From Planctomycetota bacterium (GTDB lineage: Bacteria > Planctomycetota > Phycisphaerae > SM23-33): a DNA stretch of 49,998 bases. The notes below the pieces were generated by a model that saw nothing but the letters and a program-made list of their open reading frames with translations, was not told where the DNA came from and searched no databases. Of the stretch, positions 1 through 8,014 are shown in pieces. The position numbers and the translations under genes are program-made. Positions within the stretch are counted from its first letter, which is position 1. The number at the start of each line of letters is the position of its first letter. The stretch spans positions 1 to 49,998 of the forward strand of contig JACRIL010000091.1 in assembly GCA_016235825.1 (NCBI GenBank), written 5' to 3'.

Positions 1-2
1 TG

Positions 3-620
3 ATACGTCAGGCCCTCCGCAAGACGGGTCGGCAGAATGCCGTCGAGGTCCAGCCGCCGCCTCAGATCAGGAAACTCTCCGGCAAGGTGGTTCTCGACGC
101 TGGCCATGGCGGGAACGACCCAGGCACAACCGTCGCCGCGGGCCATCCTGAAAAGACGGTTAATCTTGCCCTGGCTTCGGAGGTCGCCGGATTGCTCCGC
201 AAGCGGGGCATCGAGATTGTCATGACCCGCACTTCCGACCGCGCCGTGGACCTCGACGACAGGGTGAATATCGCCAATCGCAGCGGGGCGAGCCTGTTTG
301 TGAGCATCCATTCCAATTCCTCAAATAATTCCTCCGTCAGCGGCTACGAGGTGATCTATCCAGCCTCGGCGCCTGGCCAGGCTGTCAAGGCCGCCAATTG
401 TGTGTCCCAGCGTCTCTCTGCGGCCGGGACAACAAGGCAATCCGTCCGGCCTGACAACCGCGGCCTGAGAGTGCTCACAAATACCCGAATACCCGCTATT
501 CTTGTCGAAACAGGCTATCTGAGCAATCGCGCCGAGGCGGCGAAGCTCGTCAGTTCGCCGTATCAGGCCAGGCTGGCCCAGGCCATCGCCGACGGCATCT
601 GCGACTTTTTGAGCAGATAA
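3..620 (+). CDS. N-acetylmuramoyl-L-alanine amidase (Amidase_3), 5' end outside window
   Basis: The frame is open to the left edge, so the N-terminus lies outside the window. The visible 205 residues contain a complete Amidase_3 catalytic domain, the zinc hydrolase that cuts the MurNAc-L-Ala bond of peptidoglycan in the periplasm. Visible motifs are LDAGHGGNDPGT (first zinc His), a Glu in GHPEKTVN (second zinc ligand), VSIHSNSS (third zinc His) and ILVETGYLSN, which carries the catalytic Glu. The sequence just before the domain (QPPPQIRKLSGK) reads like a linker, so an N-terminal anchor, signal peptide or LysM-type domain is likely upstream. The GTG at 87 is inside the first beta strand and is not a credible start. 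It ends with TAA, and a 180-bp gap follows before the next gene on the same strand. Confidence 0.9.
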   Translation: MRQALRKTGRQNAVEVQPPPQIRKLSGKVVLDAGHGGNDPGTTVAAGHPEKTVNLALASEVAGLLRKRGIEIVMTRTSDRAVDLDDRVNIANRSGASLFVSIHSNSSNNSSVSGYEVIYPASAPGQAVKAANCVSQRLSAAGTTRQSVRPDNRGLRVLTNTRIPAILVETGYLSNRAEAAKLVSSPYQARLAQAIADGICDFLSR

Positions 621-704
621 ATTCTTTGAACCCTTTTATCCCGCGGAAGATACTGATATATAGTCATATGAGGGCGGTGTTTTTTTGTCCAGAAAAAGTG
701 TTTT

Positions 705-779
705 ACAAGGCCGGAATCTGTTATAATTCAGTTTGGATTCAGCCTGAACGTCCGGAAAGGTTATTTCCGGCGAAATAAC
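705..779 (+). promoter_or_regulatory. Candidate promoter and 5'-UTR hairpin upstream of the first LTxxQ gene
   Basis: A TATAAT box lies at 722-727. The upstream -35 is poor: TTTACA with 14-bp spacing, or TGTTTT with 17 bp. Between it and the start codon at 801 is a perfect 8-bp inverted repeat, GTTATTTC-CGGC-GAAATAAC (760-779), followed by the ribosome binding site GAGAGGTGAG. The paralogous gene downstream has a comparable arrangement. This is a pattern call only. Confidence 0.4.
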
Positions 780-800
780 TCCTTTTCAGAGAGGTGAGAT

Positions 801-1559
801 ATGGCTCGCATGGCATTTCTGGCGGTAACGGCGACAGGGCTGATTTTTCTGGCATCCTCATTGGCATTTTCGGCCGCAGGTCCCCAAGCGACGACCAGGC
901 CCGCAAACGCCGGCGGAAGAGATGCCAGGACCAGAGGAGGCGGCGATCCCGCGTTTGCCCAGTTTACCGACAGGACCATCAAGGCCGATCTGGGCGATCT
1001 GGTTAAATTCGCCGATTTTGACAAGATGATCGATCAGCAGGCCGAAGCCCTCAAGCTGACCGACGCCCAGAAGGAAAAGGCCAAGCTCACCGCCGATCAG
1101 AAGGAAAAACTGGCCAAGATATTCCAGGAGAAACTTGACGGCCTGAAGGACGGCACGCCTTATGCCAAGGCGAAGGCGAACATAGAAAGCACAGTCCGGG
1201 ACAGGACCGCACAGGCGAGCCAACTCAAGAGCTTGAGGACGGAGTACGACAACAAGTTTTTCGGGGACGCGTTCAAGCTTCTCACGCCCGAACAGAAGAG
1301 CATCTTCTACACCGCCCGGCTCTATGAGATCGTCGGGCCGGAATTCAACGTTCTTTTGCTGACGCCCGACCAGGATGCCAAGCTGCGGACCGTCTGCGCG
1401 AGCGTGGCCAAACGGATTGCCGGCGGCAAGCCCGTGGATCTGTCAGCCGATCAGGCTTTTCTCGCCGCCGTCAAGATGGAAATCGCCAGGGCGGTTTTGA
1501 CTCCGCCCCAGATCGCCGAATGGCAGAAAAATACCGCCACTCCAGCTCCAAGAAGATAA
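801..1559 (+). CDS. Secreted LTxxQ-motif helical protein, copy 1
   Basis: A 252-aa protein with an N-terminal signal peptide (hydrophobic residues 4-25, cleavage probably after SAA-G), a short Pro/Arg/Gly-rich linker and a charged, mostly helical domain from about residue 55 to the end. That domain contains five LTxxQ motifs: LTDAQ 86-90, LTADQ 96-100, LTPEQ 161-165, LTPDQ 187-191 and LTPPQ 233-237. LTxxQ repeats are typical of periplasmic Spy/CpxP-type helical proteins, so an envelope chaperone or stress role is possible, but the resemblance is at motif level only. Residues 58-244 are closely similar to the C-terminal half of the next gene, indicating a recent tandem duplication. The start is set by the SD GAGAGGTGAG directly before ATG 801. 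No enzymatic motif is visible. Confidence 0.8.
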   Translation: MARMAFLAVTATGLIFLASSLAFSAAGPQATTRPANAGGRDARTRGGGDPAFAQFTDRTIKADLGDLVKFADFDKMIDQQAEALKLTDAQKEKAKLTADQKEKLAKIFQEKLDGLKDGTPYAKAKANIESTVRDRTAQASQLKSLRTEYDNKFFGDAFKLLTPEQKSIFYTARLYEIVGPEFNVLLLTPDQDAKLRTVCASVAKRIAGGKPVDLSADQAFLAAVKMEIARAVLTPPQIAEWQKNTATPAPRR

Positions 1560-1680
1560 GAAGCAATACAACCTCATGTAACCGGACATGCCGGCGGCCG
1601 TAACGCCAAACGCAACGGCGTTATGTTGCAAAGCCGCCTCTTATTCACCACGATTTTGGGATGAGAATCTGATTTATTCT

Positions 1681-1775
1681 TTGGCTATATCAAGCGCAAG
1701 AACGTATAATTACATTAGTTGGCGATGTTTTAGAAGATTTCAAATCATGTCTGGAATCGGGAAAGGGTTTCCCGA
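1681..1775 (+). promoter_or_regulatory. Candidate promoter and 5'-UTR hairpin upstream of the second LTxxQ gene
   Basis: TTGGCT at 1681-1686 and TATAAT at 1705-1710 are separated by 18 bp. A perfect inverted repeat, TCGGGAAA-GGG-TTTCCCGA, occupies 1757-1775, before the ribosome binding site GAAGGAGG. This suggests that the two paralogs are transcribed separately. Confidence 0.5.
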
Positions 1776-1804
1776 GAAAACCGCGATAGCCGAAGGAGGC
1801 TGAA

Positions 1805-3097
1805 ATGCTGCGGACTGCCGGAGTTACACTGCTTTTCGGGGCGGTTTTTGCCCTTGTGGTTTTGGGGCAGGAACAGCCTGCCACTGATAAGGCCAAGGTC
1901 GGTTTTGTCTGGTGGGAAGGCGAGAATTACACGAAGACGGACTTCCCCACGACCGATGCTCTTGCCAAGGGCGGCTGGTACAAGGCCGAGCCTCTATCCG
2001 CGGGCAAATGGTTCGGGGCGACAAGCCTTCCGGCCGGGGCGTTCCTTGAATATGAAGTGGATGTGCCCAGGGACGGGACATATAAATTCTTTGCCCGAAG
2101 ATTCTGGAAGCACGGGCCGTTCAAGTGGCGATTCGGCGAGGGGGCGTGGGTTGACTGCGGCAAAAGCAGCACGCTGCTGGACGGCGCCGGCGAAGAACTG
2201 GCCAAGAATATCTGCGTGAACTGGGTTTCGCTGGGCGACGTGAAGCTAAACGCCGGCAAGACCACCTTTCGGCTGGAGCAGTCGGAGGCCGGCAACGCCT
2301 GCTACGACTGCTTTGTCCTGGTCGACGGCTCGTTCACACCGACCGGGAGCCTGAAACCCGACGGGTCCGGAGGCAGAGCCGCGACTCAGGTGGCCGCAAC
2401 GGCGCCGGGGCCGGAAAAGGTTGCGGTAACGCCGCCCAAGCCCCCAGACCCCAAACCGGCCGACACCAAGCCTCCGGTAAGCGCCATATCCGCGGAATTC
2501 GCCAGGTTCAAGGCGGACCGGACCATCAAGGCCGACATGGGCGATCTGATTAAATTCGTCGATTTTGACAGAATGATCGACCAGCAGGCCGACGCACTCA
2601 AGCTGGACGACGCTCGCAAGGAAAAGGCCAAACTCACGGACGAGCAGAAGGAAAAAATGCTCAAGATTTTCCAGGAGAAGCTCGACGGCCTGAAGGATGG
2701 CACGCCTTACGCCAAGGCAAAGGCGAACATAGAAAATGCGGTCAAGGGGGCCGCCCAGACGGACCAGATCAAGAAATTGCGGACTGAGTACGACAACAAG
2801 TTTTTCGGAGACGCGTTCAAGCTTCTCACGCCGGAACAGAAGAGCATCTTCTATACCGCCCGGCTCTATGAGATCGTAGGGCCGGAGTTCAATGTTCTTC
2901 TGCTGACGCCCGATCAGGATGCCAAGCTTCGGACCGTCTGCGCGGCCGTTGCAAAAAAGATTGCCGGCGGCAAAGCGATCGACCTGTCAGCCGATCAGGG
3001 TTTCCTTAACCAAGTGAAGTTGGAGATCGCCAAGCAGGTCCTGACGCCGCCTCAGATCACCGAATGGCAGAAAAACACCAGCACCAAAAAGCCGTAA
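1805..3097 (+). CDS. Secreted carbohydrate-binding-like domain plus LTxxQ domain, copy 2
   Basis: A 430-aa protein. Residues 1-22 are a signal peptide. Residues about 33-178 form an aromatic-rich beta domain (WWEGENY near the start, EYEVDVPRDGTYKFFAR in the middle, CYDCFVLVDG at the end). It resembles the carbohydrate-binding-module-like beta-sandwiches found on planctomycete exported proteins; two closely spaced Cys near 167-170 could pair. A Pro/Lys-rich linker (about 180-228) joins it to a C-terminal domain (236-425) that is nearly the same as copy 1, with LTDEQ, LTPEQ, LTPDQ and LTPPQ motifs. The first LTxxQ of copy 1 is LDDAR here. SD GAAGGAGG precedes ATG 1805. Function unknown; the fusion suggests that the helical domain is targeted to a glycan or to the cell surface. 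Confidence 0.8.
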   Translation: MLRTAGVTLLFGAVFALVVLGQEQPATDKAKVGFVWWEGENYTKTDFPTTDALAKGGWYKAEPLSAGKWFGATSLPAGAFLEYEVDVPRDGTYKFFARRFWKHGPFKWRFGEGAWVDCGKSSTLLDGAGEELAKNICVNWVSLGDVKLNAGKTTFRLEQSEAGNACYDCFVLVDGSFTPTGSLKPDGSGGRAATQVAATAPGPEKVAVTPPKPPDPKPADTKPPVSAISAEFARFKADRTIKADMGDLIKFVDFDRMIDQQADALKLDDARKEKAKLTDEQKEKMLKIFQEKLDGLKDGTPYAKAKANIENAVKGAAQTDQIKKLRTEYDNKFFGDAFKLLTPEQKSIFYTARLYEIVGPEFNVLLLTPDQDAKLRTVCAAVAKKIAGGKAIDLSADQGFLNQVKLEIAKQVLTPPQITEWQKNTSTKKP

Positions 3098-3260
3098 CCG
3101 GTCCGGTTTTGCCGCCGGGCCGCCGGGTTCGTGAATAAGCAGGGCGACGTTGTTGAACCGGCTCCATTCCGCGTGCGGAAGATGACCTTCCGGCAGGGCC
3201 TCCCGCTCGGCTGCCGGCGATTTCTCCGTCAAGGTCCGCGGATCGCCAAACGAATTTCGG

Positions 3261-4460
3261 TTATTTCTTTTTCGAGGCCAGGGCCTTTTTGAGGGCCTTG
3301 GCCGCCGCGGCGCGGATGTTTCCGCCCCGGCCGGTGGAACGCTCGTTCTGGAGCCTGTTGAAGAGCGACTCGATTGCCTGTGCCTTCACCGGTAGCTTGA
3401 CAACCTTGTTTGTGTAACCCGACAGATAGGCCGCGTTTGAAAGCTCCAGGCCGTTGATGCCCTCGGCTCCGCTGACCACCATATGCTCGCCGCGGAGCAG
3501 ATGCGCCGCGAACGCCCGGATCACCAGGATATGCGAGCTGCCGCCCTGTTCGGCCAGATCCACGTCGCTCCACGTGGTTGACTGCTCATCCGGGCCGGGC
3601 CAGGCCTTCGTGGACTTGTAAATGTGCTGTGAGATCGGCTGGAGCAGCCGGCCGATCTTCAGTTTGCCGCCCTCGGCCACGAGCGTCGCCTTGTCGCCGG
3701 TGATTATGAACTGGTCGATGCCCGGCTCCTCGGCCGTCGTAACGTAGATGTAGCCGATCTTCCCCTTGTCGTACATGCAGATGATGTCGGCCGTGTCCTC
3801 GACCTCGATCTTGTGGCAGCGGGTGCTGATCGCCGCGAAGACCTTCTTTGGCATGCCGGCGATCCACTGGAACAGGTCCAGGCTGTGCGGCGCCTGGTTG
3901 ATGAGCACCCCGCCGCCCTCGCCGTCCCACGTGCCTCGCCACGATCCGCTGTTGTAGTAGGCCTGCGTGCGGAACCAGTTGGAGCAGATGTACTGCACGC
4001 GGATTACGTCGCCCAGTTCGCCCGACTCGACCATCTGCTTCATCTTCATCATGATCGCCTTGGTCCGCTGCTGGAACATCATGCCCAGGGCGACCTTCCG
4101 TTTTTTGCACTCGGCGACCATCGTTCTGGCGTGGCCGACCGTGGACGAGAGGGGTTTTTCGCACAGCACGTGCAGGCCGGCCCTGGCGGCCAGCACCGTC
4201 TGCGGCGCGTGCCAGTAGTGCTGCGTGGCTATGATTACCGCGTCAATCATGCCGGAGTCGTACATCGCCTGTGCGTCGTTGAAGGCCGCAACGTTCAATT
4301 CCGCCCCGATGGTCTGCAGCCTGTTCTGATCTATGTCGCAGATCGCCCCGAGGCAGAAATCCGGATCGTTGTCCTTGACGATGCCCCTGGCGTGCGGGAC
4401 GCCCATTGCACCCAATCCGATTACGCCGAACCTGACTTTGCTAAGCTTGCTGTTGGCCAT
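3261..4460 (-). CDS. Gfo/Idh/MocA family NAD(P)-dependent oxidoreductase
   Basis: A 399-aa cytoplasmic oxidoreductase of the glucose-fructose oxidoreductase / inositol dehydrogenase family. The N-terminal Rossmann motif is VIGLGAMGVPHARGI, and the family's EKP motif is present in LHVLCEKPLSS. The remaining residues form the usual alpha/beta C-terminal domain. The start at 4460 (MANSKLSK) is chosen because AAGGAG lies directly upstream and the glycine loop then begins at the normal distance; an upstream in-frame ATG at 4502 would add 14 unlikely residues. The substrate cannot be read from sequence; this family is greatly expanded in planctomycetes, where members act on sugars and polyols. It is divergent from trpF, with a 144-bp intergenic region. 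Confidence 0.85.
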   Translation of the reverse strand: MANSKLSKVRFGVIGLGAMGVPHARGIVKDNDPDFCLGAICDIDQNRLQTIGAELNVAAFNDAQAMYDSGMIDAVIIATQHYWHAPQTVLAARAGLHVLCEKPLSSTVGHARTMVAECKKRKVALGMMFQQRTKAIMMKMKQMVESGELGDVIRVQYICSNWFRTQAYYNSGSWRGTWDGEGGGVLINQAPHSLDLFQWIAGMPKKVFAAISTRCHKIEVEDTADIICMYDKGKIGYIYVTTAEEPGIDQFIITGDKATLVAEGGKLKIGRLLQPISQHIYKSTKAWPGPDEQSTTWSDVDLAEQGGSSHILVIRAFAAHLLRGEHMVVSGAEGINGLELSNAAYLSGYTNKVVKLPVKAQAIESLFNRLQNERSTGRGGNIRAAAAKALKKALASKKK

Positions 4461-4604
4461 TTGTTTCTCCTTGTTCCGGTCATGAATCATGCCGGCTGGC
4501 AATTATGGAAGCGGATAGTTTATTTCCTCATGCTCCGCGTTGCAAGAACCCAGTCGAAAGGTTATTTAATTACGTGCGGTGAAACTTTCGGGCGAAATAT
4601 ACCC

Positions 4605-5279
4605 ATGCGCACGTGGATCAAGATAGAAGGTCTGAAGGACTCGCGGACCGCCTCGATGGCGGCCGTAAACGGGGCCGACGCGATCGGGCTGGTCTTCGCC
4701 CTGTCGCCCCGGCGGGTAGGGCCGCAAGAGGCGGCCGAGATCGTCCGCGCCGTGCCGGCCTCTGTCCACAAGGTCGGCGTGTTCGTCAACTCCACGCCTG
4801 ACGAGATCAACCGTGTCGCCGACATGGTCGGCCTGACGCACGTGCAGCTTCACGGGCAGGAGCAGCCGCCGATTTTGGCCCGGCTGAACCGCCCGTGCAT
4901 CAAGGCGTTCCACGTCCGCTCGGCCGGCTGGGCCGACGACGTGCATGCATGGATCGCCAAGGCGCCGGATAAGTCGAAGCTCTTCGCCGTGCTGCTGGAT
5001 GCTTACGATTCCACCGCCGCCGGCGGGACCGGCAATCGCTTCAACTGGGACCTGGTCGTCGCGGCCCGGCAGGATGGAAAGCTCGAAGGCCTGCCCAAGC
5101 TCATCCTTGCCGGCGGGCTGGACCCCGACTGCGTGGCCGAGGCCGTCCACAAGGTCAGGCCCTGGGGCGTCGACGTCGCCAGCGGCGTAGAATCGGCCCC
5201 GGGCGTAAAGGACCAGGCCAAAGTCAACGCCTTCATCCTGGAAGTCCGCGGCTGCGACTCCGCGGGAGGATTGTTTTAA
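4605..5279 (+). CDS. trpF: Phosphoribosylanthranilate isomerase with a Cys-to-Glu change at the catalytic position
   Basis: A 224-aa TIM-barrel protein of normal TrpF length. The family pattern is clear: NGADAIGLVFA, VGVFVN, VQLHGQE, LLDAYD followed by GGTG (phosphate loop and catalytic Asp), LAGGLDPD, and VDVASGVES near the end. TrpF performs the Amadori rearrangement of phosphoribosylanthranilate in tryptophan synthesis. The N-terminal family motif KICG, whose Cys is the general base, here reads KIEG: the codon at 4626-4628 is GAA (Glu8). The catalytic Asp is retained. ATG 4605 is the only sensible start; the open frame continues upstream but lies antisense to the neighbouring gene. No other trp genes are nearby. 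A long palindrome overlaps its stop codon. Confidence 0.88.
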   Translation: MRTWIKIEGLKDSRTASMAAVNGADAIGLVFALSPRRVGPQEAAEIVRAVPASVHKVGVFVNSTPDEINRVADMVGLTHVQLHGQEQPPILARLNRPCIKAFHVRSAGWADDVHAWIAKAPDKSKLFAVLLDAYDSTAAGGTGNRFNWDLVVAARQDGKLEGLPKLILAGGLDPDCVAEAVHKVRPWGVDVASGVESAPGVKDQAKVNAFILEVRGCDSAGGLF

Positions 5280-5337
5280 GAGCCTATCCGAATAACTACA
5301 ATGGCAGTTCATCGTAGTTATTCGGACAGGTTCTTAA
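5276..5337. repeat. 62-bp near-perfect palindrome overlapping the trpF stop codon
   Basis: Two 24-nt arms (5276-5299 and 5314-5337) are complementary except for two positions that still allow G-U pairs in RNA, around a 14-nt loop. The arms begin and end with TTAA. The left arm starts one base before the trpF TAA, so the element abuts or inserted at the gene end. It could act as a terminator-like or mRNA-stabilising hairpin, or be a tiny palindromic mobile repeat; there is no T-tract after it. Part of an arm (GGATAGGCTCT) also occurs at about 43867. Confidence 0.6.
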
Positions 5338-5388
5338 GCTCGAAATGTATTTTACGGGGGCTTTCTTGCAAATTTGGCGATACCGTGG

Positions 5389-5800
5389 TTGAGGCCCATA
5401 GGGCCGGCATGATAGTAGCCCAGGGTGAAGCGGAGGACCCATCAGGGTCCGAAGCGAAACCCTGGGAAAATTCGTCAATAAATGTGTTTCCAAATCTCCG
5501 CACGCGCCACGGCTGACGTTCCGGAATCTACAAACGCCTCAGCGGAGGATTATCGACGAAAAATTTATCTGTAGTAGGGGGGGGCTACACCCTCGCCCCA
5601 ACATGGCATTATCCAAAGCGGATGAATGAATTAATAAAATCATTTGCCGGGGCATTCAAAAATTTGGGATCGTCCGCCGTGGCGCGAACGAAAATTGGAA
5701 ACTTTTCTAATGACGACTGTTCCCCAGGTTCCGCTTCGGACGGCTGTGCCGTCCCCCGCTTCACCTGGGGCTACAAGCATGCCGGCCCTATGGGCCTCAA
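5389..5800. repeat. Inverted pair of a ~78-bp interspersed repeat
   Basis: The sequence at about 5389-5466 recurs in reverse complement at about 5722-5800. Shared blocks include GAGGCCCATAGGGCCGGCAT, AGCCC(A)GGGTGAAGCG and CCGAAGCG. The stretch between them holds no gene I recognise. Short ORFs in this gap are products of the repeats (for example a translated LHPGLLSCRPYGP) and are not called. The remainder of 5340-5969 shows no coding signal. Confidence 0.6.
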
Positions 5801-5969
5801 ATTCGGCGACGCAGAGTCAGCAAGATGTTTCTGATGGGTGATATGTCTGGCGTTCCAATTTGCGCATGATTTCAAGAGGACGGCTTTATTAATTGTTTGC
5901 TAACAGTCAGTTCAGTTACACGCAAACTGTGCCATCCCATCAGATGTTTGCAATAAATTTTCGGCTGTT

Positions 5970-7163
5970 TTATTGCCCCGCCGGCTGGGTTTTCGCCTGA
6001 AGGGAAGCAGCTATCTCCGTGCTGGTCGGCAGATTGATGCGGTCGCCCGCGGAAACGTCTTTTTTGGAAATTTCCGGATTCAGAAATACAAGGGCCTTGA
6101 ACCACGCATTGCGGATTTTTTCCTGCCTTTGCATTTCTTCTGCAGGGTTTTTGGCGGAATAGTGAGCCATACTCCACGCGGCCCGATCCTGGGCGATCTT
6201 TTCCAAAGTATCGCCTTTTTGAGCCATAATATACGGCCGGTCGCTCAGCCATCGCAGTTTGCCTGGCTTTGCGCCGTCCGAAATTTCCAGTATCGCGTCC
6301 CGCCGTGAATGGATGCCCGGCAGTCCGGAGGGTTGTTCGCATGCCTCGGAATGGCTTTCGATTTGAACAAATTTTATAATGGGATGGATCGGCTGATCTT
6401 TCCATTCTATTTCGCTCTCAACCGACTTGCCTCCAAACTCCCAACCGGAATACCTGCCCATGGATTCTTCCGGTCCTTCGCCGATAATCCGCCATTTCTT
6501 TTTGGCGTCTTGCCAGAGATAAAACACTCGCAAATATTCCCAGCGACCCGTTCCGCCACTCCAGGCAAACCAGCCGATCTCGTAAACGTTGCCGCCTTGC
6601 TTATTATGAGATTTAACAATGGCATAATTCCGGTACCCCCTATCATATTCCGGTTTGTCCGGGACAACTTCGATCCGTGCCGGCATGAACTTGTTAGATG
6701 TCTGGTTCATGAATTGTTGATCATTGTCTCCGCCCTGCATATCCAGTAGCACCCATCGGGTTTTCTGGCCGTCCTGTTCCAAAGTGAAAGGCGTCTCCAG
6801 ACGGAAGACCGGATCGCAGCCGGGTGTCTCGTCTATCCACAACAGATTCACCAGGCCGTGGTCCGACGACATTTCCCTTGGGTCGTTCCGCCACAAGAAG
6901 GTCGGCTTTGCCTTTGCGATCAGCTCATCGAGCGTGTCAGCCTGATCCCTGACCTTTAGCCGGGCACTCAACGGCCCCTTGATATCGGGATATTTCAGGC
7001 ACCAAGCCTCCTTCCTCGTTAAATCATCAATCGTCTGCACGGATGCCACAGGCCCGGCAGGCTGCATCGCCGGTTGCGAGACAGGCTCTATTGGCTTTGA
7101 GGCAGTCGTCTGGGCGGCAGCAAAGGCGGATAGGGTCAGGATGGTCCCGGCGATGATGCGCAT
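5970..7163 (-). CDS. Secreted protein with C-terminal LysM-like region, function unknown
   Basis: A 397-aa protein with a signal peptide (MRIIAGTILTLSAFAAAQ) and a Gln/Pro/Ala-rich segment around residues 20-42 (VSQPAMQPAGP). The large middle region (about 45-300) is rich in Trp, Tyr and Gly and matches no family I can name. Residues about 310-385 look like a LysM carbohydrate-binding module with an insertion: YIMAQKGDTLEKIAQ at the front and LNPEISKKDVSAGDRINLP at the back, which are the two ends of a LysM motif. This suggests peptidoglycan or chitin-like glycan binding in the envelope. The tail again carries TQPAGQ. It is transcribed alone on the minus strand. Confidence 0.7.
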   Translation of the reverse strand: MRIIAGTILTLSAFAAAQTTASKPIEPVSQPAMQPAGPVASVQTIDDLTRKEAWCLKYPDIKGPLSARLKVRDQADTLDELIAKAKPTFLWRNDPREMSSDHGLVNLLWIDETPGCDPVFRLETPFTLEQDGQKTRWVLLDMQGGDNDQQFMNQTSNKFMPARIEVVPDKPEYDRGYRNYAIVKSHNKQGGNVYEIGWFAWSGGTGRWEYLRVFYLWQDAKKKWRIIGEGPEESMGRYSGWEFGGKSVESEIEWKDQPIHPIIKFVQIESHSEACEQPSGLPGIHSRRDAILEISDGAKPGKLRWLSDRPYIMAQKGDTLEKIAQDRAAWSMAHYSAKNPAEEMQRQEKIRNAWFKALVFLNPEISKKDVSAGDRINLPTSTEIAASLQAKTQPAGQ

Positions 7164-7229
7164 TCTTTACTCTCTTTTTACCTTCAATTCCGGCATTATA
7201 ACAACGAAAACTGCTATCAGGTCGTTTAT

Positions 7230-7263
7230 AAAACTGCAAAAGCCACGACCGGGACGGTCGTGG
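7230..7263 (-). terminator. Intrinsic terminator after hxlB
   Basis: On the minus strand a perfect stem CCACGACC-GTCCC-GGTCGTGG (7243-7263) is followed by CTTTTGCAGTTTT. It lies about 40 bp after the hxlB stop codon and fits a rho-independent terminator for the hexulose-phosphate operon. Confidence 0.6.
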
Positions 7264-7301
7264 AACACGCTGGCGAGACGCCCGTGCCACGCTGAAAGAG
7301 G

Positions 7302-7847
7302 CTATTCCAGGTTTGCGTGCCTGGACTGGAAGGCCTTGGCGTCGATCTTTAGCCTGTCGGACAGGACGTTGAAGACGGCGTCGAGGCAAAGGCTTGTGGC
7401 GTGCTCGAAGACTGCGGCCCGCAGCACGATGTCGGACAGTGCGACCGGGATGTGAATGACCTTATGAACGTGTCCGGCGAGGGCGGATTTGGGGCTTGCG
7501 GTTATGGCAACTACCTGGCAGCCGATCTTGCGTCCGCGGTTGGCGACATAGTCGGTCATGCCGGTCTGGCCTGTGCAGCTTATGGCCACCAGCAGGTCGC
7601 CCTTGGTTGCCGGCGGCGTGATCGTCTCGCCGGGGATGTAGGCCCGCAGGCCGGCGTGCATCAGCCGCATGACGAAGCTCCTGGCGACCAGCCCGCTTCG
7701 GCCGGCGCCGGTTACGAACGTCCTTGCGACCTTGGGCAGCATGTCCACCAGTTTGAAAAGGTCCGGCCAGTTAACCTTGTCCATCACATCCGAGATATGC
7801 TCAAGCAGTTCCCGGCCGGCTTCCCGGATTGTTTCCTTGTCAGTCAT
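7302..7847 (-). CDS. hxlB: 6-phospho-3-hexuloisomerase (SIS domain)
   Basis: A 181-aa single SIS-domain sugar-phosphate isomerase of the size typical of HxlB/PHI. The sugar-phosphate motif is present in FVTGAGRSGLVARSF and again in ISCTGQTGMTDYV. The C-terminal part (ALSDIVLRAAVFEHATSLC) matches the family pattern, in which a Glu-His pair is catalytic. PHI converts D-arabino-3-hexulose-6-phosphate to fructose-6-phosphate. It lies directly downstream of the HPS gene on the same strand, which fixes the role: reversible ribulose-monophosphate chemistry, used for pentose phosphate supply or formaldehyde fixation. Start 7847 is an ATG; a TTG four codons upstream is less likely. A hairpin lies in the 155-bp gap to the HPS gene. 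Confidence 0.85.
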   Translation of the reverse strand: MTDKETIREAGRELLEHISDVMDKVNWPDLFKLVDMLPKVARTFVTGAGRSGLVARSFVMRLMHAGLRAYIPGETITPPATKGDLLVAISCTGQTGMTDYVANRGRKIGCQVVAITASPKSALAGHVHKVIHIPVALSDIVLRAAVFEHATSLCLDAVFNVLSDRLKIDAKAFQSRHANLE

Positions 7848-7913
7848 TTCCAATCTCAATTCGTTTTCAGATCACGATTTGCCCTGGTGAAAAAGCCACA
7901 CCGATTTGCCTGT

Positions 7914-7953
7914 GTTGTGTAACAGGCTCCCGCTGAAGGGCCTGTTACACAAC
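7914..7953. repeat. 14-bp perfect inverted repeat between the hps and phi genes
   Basis: GTTGTGTAACAGGC (7914-7927) and its exact complement GCCTGTTACACAAC (7940-7953) flank a 12-nt loop. It sits inside the presumed operon and could stabilise or attenuate the downstream mRNA, or be a small mobile repeat. No T-tract follows on either strand. Confidence 0.6.
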
Positions 7954-8014
7954 CTGACCTTAATCTATCTGTCTGAATAACGCGTTTCAACAAACCTATC
8001 GTCATTTCATTATA

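Noticed and set aside
3813-4604. N-terminal extension of the trpF frame
   Set aside because: The frame runs antisense through the oxidoreductase gene; TrpF homology starts at 4605.
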